DNA of 5,843 nt from Candidatus Sodaliphilus fimicaballi. GTDB lineage: Bacteria; Bacteroidota; Bacteroidia; Bacteroidales; Muribaculaceae. Made by a program: the position numbers and the translations under genes. The first letter of the stretch is position 1, and every line of letters starts with the position of its first letter. The notes under the pieces are model-generated. The model saw only the letters and a list, made by a program, of their open reading frames with translations, had not been told where the DNA came from and searched no databases. This document shows, in pieces, positions 3,069 to 5,843 of the stretch. The stretch is from NCBI GenBank assembly GCA_018065165.1, contig JAGHTV010000053.1, forward strand, positions 1 to 5,843, given 5' to 3'.

Positions 3069-5843
3069 ATGAAAAAACTGTATCGCATCACTCCGCTGGT
3101 CATGATTGTGACGGTGATATTGCTTCAAAGCTGTAGTGCTAAGAAGAATACCGCCGGCTCACGCTTTTGGCAGGCCTTAAACACGCGATACAATGTATAT
3201 TATCACGGCAAGACAAACTACGACGAGCAGATAAAGTTGCTCGAGGACGAGTATCAGGACGACTACTCACAACGCCTGTTTGTCCATCCTGCCGAGGCTA
3301 AGGCCAGTCCCAAGGCACCGCAGCCCACAGGAAGCTTTGACCGCACCATCGAGAAGATGCAGAAGGCTATCGCCCTGCACTCAATCAAGAAGAAACCCAA
3401 GCGTCCTGCTGGTAAGGGAAATGACCCCAAGTTCAAGGCCTACATGAAGCGTGACGAGTATAACCCCTTCTTGCACAATGCGTGGTACTTGCTTGCCAAG
3501 AGCGAGTATATGAAGGGCGACTTCCTCAACGCGTCGGCAACATTCCGTTATATCTCACGCCACTTCACTTGGAAGGAGGACCTCGCTCTCGAGTCACAGG
3601 TGTGGGAGGCTTTGTGCTACTGTGCACTGGGCTGGACCAACGAGGCCGACAATGTGCTGGCTCACATCCACATCGACAAGATTGAGAACAAGCGTATACG
3701 CTCGCTGGCCAATCTTGCCTATGCCGACTACTACATACGCGACAAGAAGAACGAACAGGCAGTTCCTTATCTGGCCGAGGCCGTTAAGGGTGCCAAGGGC
3801 TCGCAAAAGGTTCGCCTCAACTTCTTGCTGGGTCAGCTCTATGAGGAATTGGGTCAGAACGACCTTGCCTATCAGGCCTTCAAGAAGGCTGGTAGCAGCA
3901 GTGGTAGCACTTATCGCACACAGTTCAACGCACGCATCAAGCAGAGTGCCGTATATAGTGGCAGCAATGTGAGCAGCGAGGTCAAGGCCCTGCGCAACAT
4001 GACCCGCTACGACCGCAACAAGGAGTATCTTGACCAAATCTACTATGCTATTGGCAACCTGTACCTGAGTCGTCAGGATACAGTACACGCTGTCGAGAAC
4101 TATATCAAGGCGGCCGAGAAGAGTACACGCAACGGCGTTGACAAGGCCATAAGTCAGATTACACTGGGCGGTATCTACTTTGCACAGCACAAGTATGACC
4201 TGGCGCAGCCCTGCTATGCCGAGGCTATACCGCAAATCAACGAGGACTATCCTAACTACAAGATGCTCAAGCATCGTAGCGATGTGCTCGACGAACTTGC
4301 CGTCTACTCGCAGAATGTAACCCTGCAAGACTCTCTGCTCAAGCTCTCTAAACTTCCACTCGAGGAACAAAAGAAGGTAATCAAGAAGATTATCGACGAA
4401 CTCAAGAAGAAGGAGAAGGAAGAGGCTGAGGCTGCTGCTCGCGAGGAGTATATGGCCCAGCAGAGTGCCAAGGGTAACAATATGGGCAACAACAAGAATG
4501 CACCCACCCAGTTCCAGATGAACAACGACAACTCGTGGTACTTCTACAACACTGCAACTAAGAACGCTGGTAAGACAGCATTCCAGCAGCAGTGGGGTAA
4601 CCGTAAGCTCGAGGACAACTGGCGTCGTCGCAATAAGGCTACATTCTCGTTTAGCGACGAGTCGGTTGCCGACACAACAATGCTGGCTGCTAACGATACC
4701 ACCGCAATGGCCAACGACAGCACCAAGGTGGACAAGGAAGCACTGAAGCGTGCCGAGGATCCTCACTACGAGGAGTACTACCTGAAGCAGATTCCTACAA
4801 CCGAGGAGCAGATACAGGCCGCTCATGATGTCATTCAGGAGGGTCTCTACAACATGGGTGTCATCCTCAAGGATAAGCTTGAGGATATGGCTTCGGCCGA
4901 GTTCCAGTTCAACGAGCTGTTGCGTCGCTACCCCGACAACATCTACCGTATGGACGCATACTATAATATGTATCTGATGTTTATGCGTTACGGCAGCTAT
5001 TCTAAGGCCGAGGAGTGCCGCCAGATTATCTTGAGCGACTTTGCCGACTCTAAGTATGGTCAGGCAATGCAAGACCCCGACTATCTTGAAAATCTCAAGA
5101 ATATGGAGAGCGACCAGGAGGCGATGTATGCACAGGCCTACAGCGACTACCTGAACAACAATAACGATGGTGTACACGCTGCCTATGCCGAGATGATGCG
5201 ACGCTATCCGTTGTCTAAGATTATGCCCAAGTTCATGTTCATCGATGCGTTGAGCTATGTTACCCAGAAGGACTATGAGCAATTCAAGACAACCCTCAAG
5301 GATATGCTGCAGCGTTATCCCGAGACCGATATCACTCCAGTGGCATCGGGCATCGTCAAGCAGCTCAACTCGGGCCGCAAGCTCGAGGGTGGCTCAACCA
5401 ATACCCGCGGCATGTTCTGGTCAACACGCTTGGGCAACGATACTACACCTGCCGACCTTGAGCGTAAGTTCACTCCATTCAAGGAGGACTTCGACAAGCC
5501 GCACGTGTTCATCTTGCTCTATCCCACTGACTCAGTTAGCTCTAACCTCTTGCTCTATGAGGTGGCACGCCACAACTTTAACGCGTTTGTAGTCAAGGAC
5601 TATGACATAGAGCAGATGACCTTCAGTCGTCTGGGCTTGCTCGTTGTCAAGGGCTTTGCCAACTATGACGAGGTGGTACACTACCGCACCGTCTTTGAAG
5701 AGGACAAGGACATGGTAATTCCCGAGGGAATTCATCAGGTGCTCATCAGTGAAGGCAACTTCCAACTGCTGCTCAACGAGGGCCGCTCATTTGAGGATTA
5801 CTTCAACTATCTTGAGGAACGCAACGACTCGACTGTAGAGGCC
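3069..5843 (+). CDS. PorW/SprE-like TPR lipoprotein, type IX secretion/gliding family (3' end missing)
   Basis: The frame is open for 925 codons to the right edge with no stop. It starts MKKLYRIT with a hydrophobic stretch and a lipobox LLQSC (18-22), so Cys22 should be lipidated and the protein anchored in the envelope, probably the outer membrane. Behind it, SRFWQALNTRYNVYYHGK is typical of SprE/PorW N-termini. Helical TPR-like repeats cover about residues 120-430 and resume at about 570-770. Between them are a charged coiled coil (432-465), an N/Q-rich linker and the family hallmark: WYFYN (490-494), a QQWGNRKLEDNWRR segment ending near 520, then a Thr/Asp-rich linker. The C-terminal domain (812-920) starts HVFILLYPTDS. 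In Flavobacterium and Porphyromonas these lipoproteins are needed for type IX secretion and gliding; that role is inferred here. Length suggests only a short tail is missing. It has its own promoter and short leader. Confidence 0.85.
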   Translation, partial: MKKLYRITPLVMIVTVILLQSCSAKKNTAGSRFWQALNTRYNVYYHGKTNYDEQIKLLEDEYQDDYSQRLFVHPAEAKASPKAPQPTGSFDRTIEKMQKAIALHSIKKKPKRPAGKGNDPKFKAYMKRDEYNPFLHNAWYLLAKSEYMKGDFLNASATFRYISRHFTWKEDLALESQVWEALCYCALGWTNEADNVLAHIHIDKIENKRIRSLANLAYADYYIRDKKNEQAVPYLAEAVKGAKGSQKVRLNFLLGQLYEELGQNDLAYQAFKKAGSSSGSTYRTQFNARIKQSAVYSGSNVSSEVKALRNMTRYDRNKEYLDQIYYAIGNLYLSRQDTVHAVENYIKAAEKSTRNGVDKAISQITLGGIYFAQHKYDLAQPCYAEAIPQINEDYPNYKMLKHRSDVLDELAVYSQNVTLQDSLLKLSKLPLEEQKKVIKKIIDELKKKEKEEAEAAAREEYMAQQSAKGNNMGNNKNAPTQFQMNNDNSWYFYNTATKNAGKTAFQQQWGNRKLEDNWRRRNKATFSFSDESVADTTMLAANDTTAMANDSTKVDKEALKRAEDPHYEEYYLKQIPTTEEQIQAAHDVIQEGLYNMGVILKDKLEDMASAEFQFNELLRRYPDNIYRMDAYYNMYLMFMRYGSYSKAEECRQIILSDFADSKYGQAMQDPDYLENLKNMESDQEAMYAQAYSDYLNNNNDGVHAAYAEMMRRYPLSKIMPKFMFIDALSYVTQKDYEQFKTTLKDMLQRYPETDITPVASGIVKQLNSGRKLEGGSTNTRGMFWSTRLGNDTTPADLERKFTPFKEDFDKPHVFILLYPTDSVSSNLLLYEVARHNFNAFVVKDYDIEQMTFSRLGLLVVKGFANYDEVVHYRTVFEEDKDMVIPEGIHQVLISEGNFQLLLNEGRSFEDYFNYLEERNDSTVEA

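Noticed and set aside
3594..5282. A 562-codon open frame on the - strand
   Set aside because: It lies wholly inside the lipoprotein gene, which has a lipobox, TPRs and family hallmark motifs. The antisense frame is a low-complexity Leu/Val-rich shadow caused by the codon bias of the + strand gene.

Overview
The window looks like a chromosomal segment of a gut-type Bacteroidales bacterium (Prevotellaceae or Muribaculaceae-like; the exact family cannot be fixed from this sequence). The reasons are a surface protein with BspA-type leucine-rich repeats and a C-terminal dockerin-like domain, two promoters with the Bacteroidetes -7 motif TAnnTTTGC, A-rich start regions without Shine-Dalgarno sequences, the long (426-residue) form of MetK, and a PorW/SprE-type TPR lipoprotein. 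All four genes lie on the + strand and none overlap.

Layout. (1) 2-391 is the 3' end of the surface-protein gene. (2) 392-808 is non-coding. It holds a 171-bp block bounded by an 11-bp inverted repeat and rich in CACAGAA/TTCTGTG words, a pair of 13-bp near-repeats and a strong 30-nt hairpin. (3) 809-1004 is the promoter and roughly 160-nt leader of metK. The leader contains a SAM-II-like riboswitch aptamer and a downstream strand that can pair either with the aptamer or with the metK start codon. (4) 1005-2285 is metK. (5) 2286-2553 is non-coding: a perfect array of fourteen 8-bp units (NNGGTTAA), then a GC-richer island of unknown nature, then a duplicated TAAAATG element at the next start codon. 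(6) 2554-2955 encodes a small single-pass membrane protein with a Cys/His cluster, followed by a strong intrinsic terminator. (7) 3069-5843 is a lipoprotein gene of the PorW/SprE family, running off the right edge but probably close to its end.

How the parts work together. metK makes S-adenosylmethionine, and its leader appears to sense that product and block translation when it is plentiful, closing a feedback loop. The best mechanistic reading is start-codon sequestration by a 15-nt arm at 943-957. This suits a lineage that does not depend on Shine-Dalgarno sequences. The other genes are cell-envelope functions: a secreted or surface LRR protein, a membrane protein of unknown role, and a lipoprotein whose relatives serve the type IX secretion system and gliding. 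The terminator at 2971-3007 and the promoter at 3031-3039 make the lipoprotein its own transcription unit. The small membrane protein could be read through from metK, because no clear terminator separates them.

The most interesting signals are the metK leader switch, a similar small bistable fold over the start codon at 2554, and the 14-copy octamer array. No CRISPR array, insertion sequence, rRNA or intact tRNA was seen.
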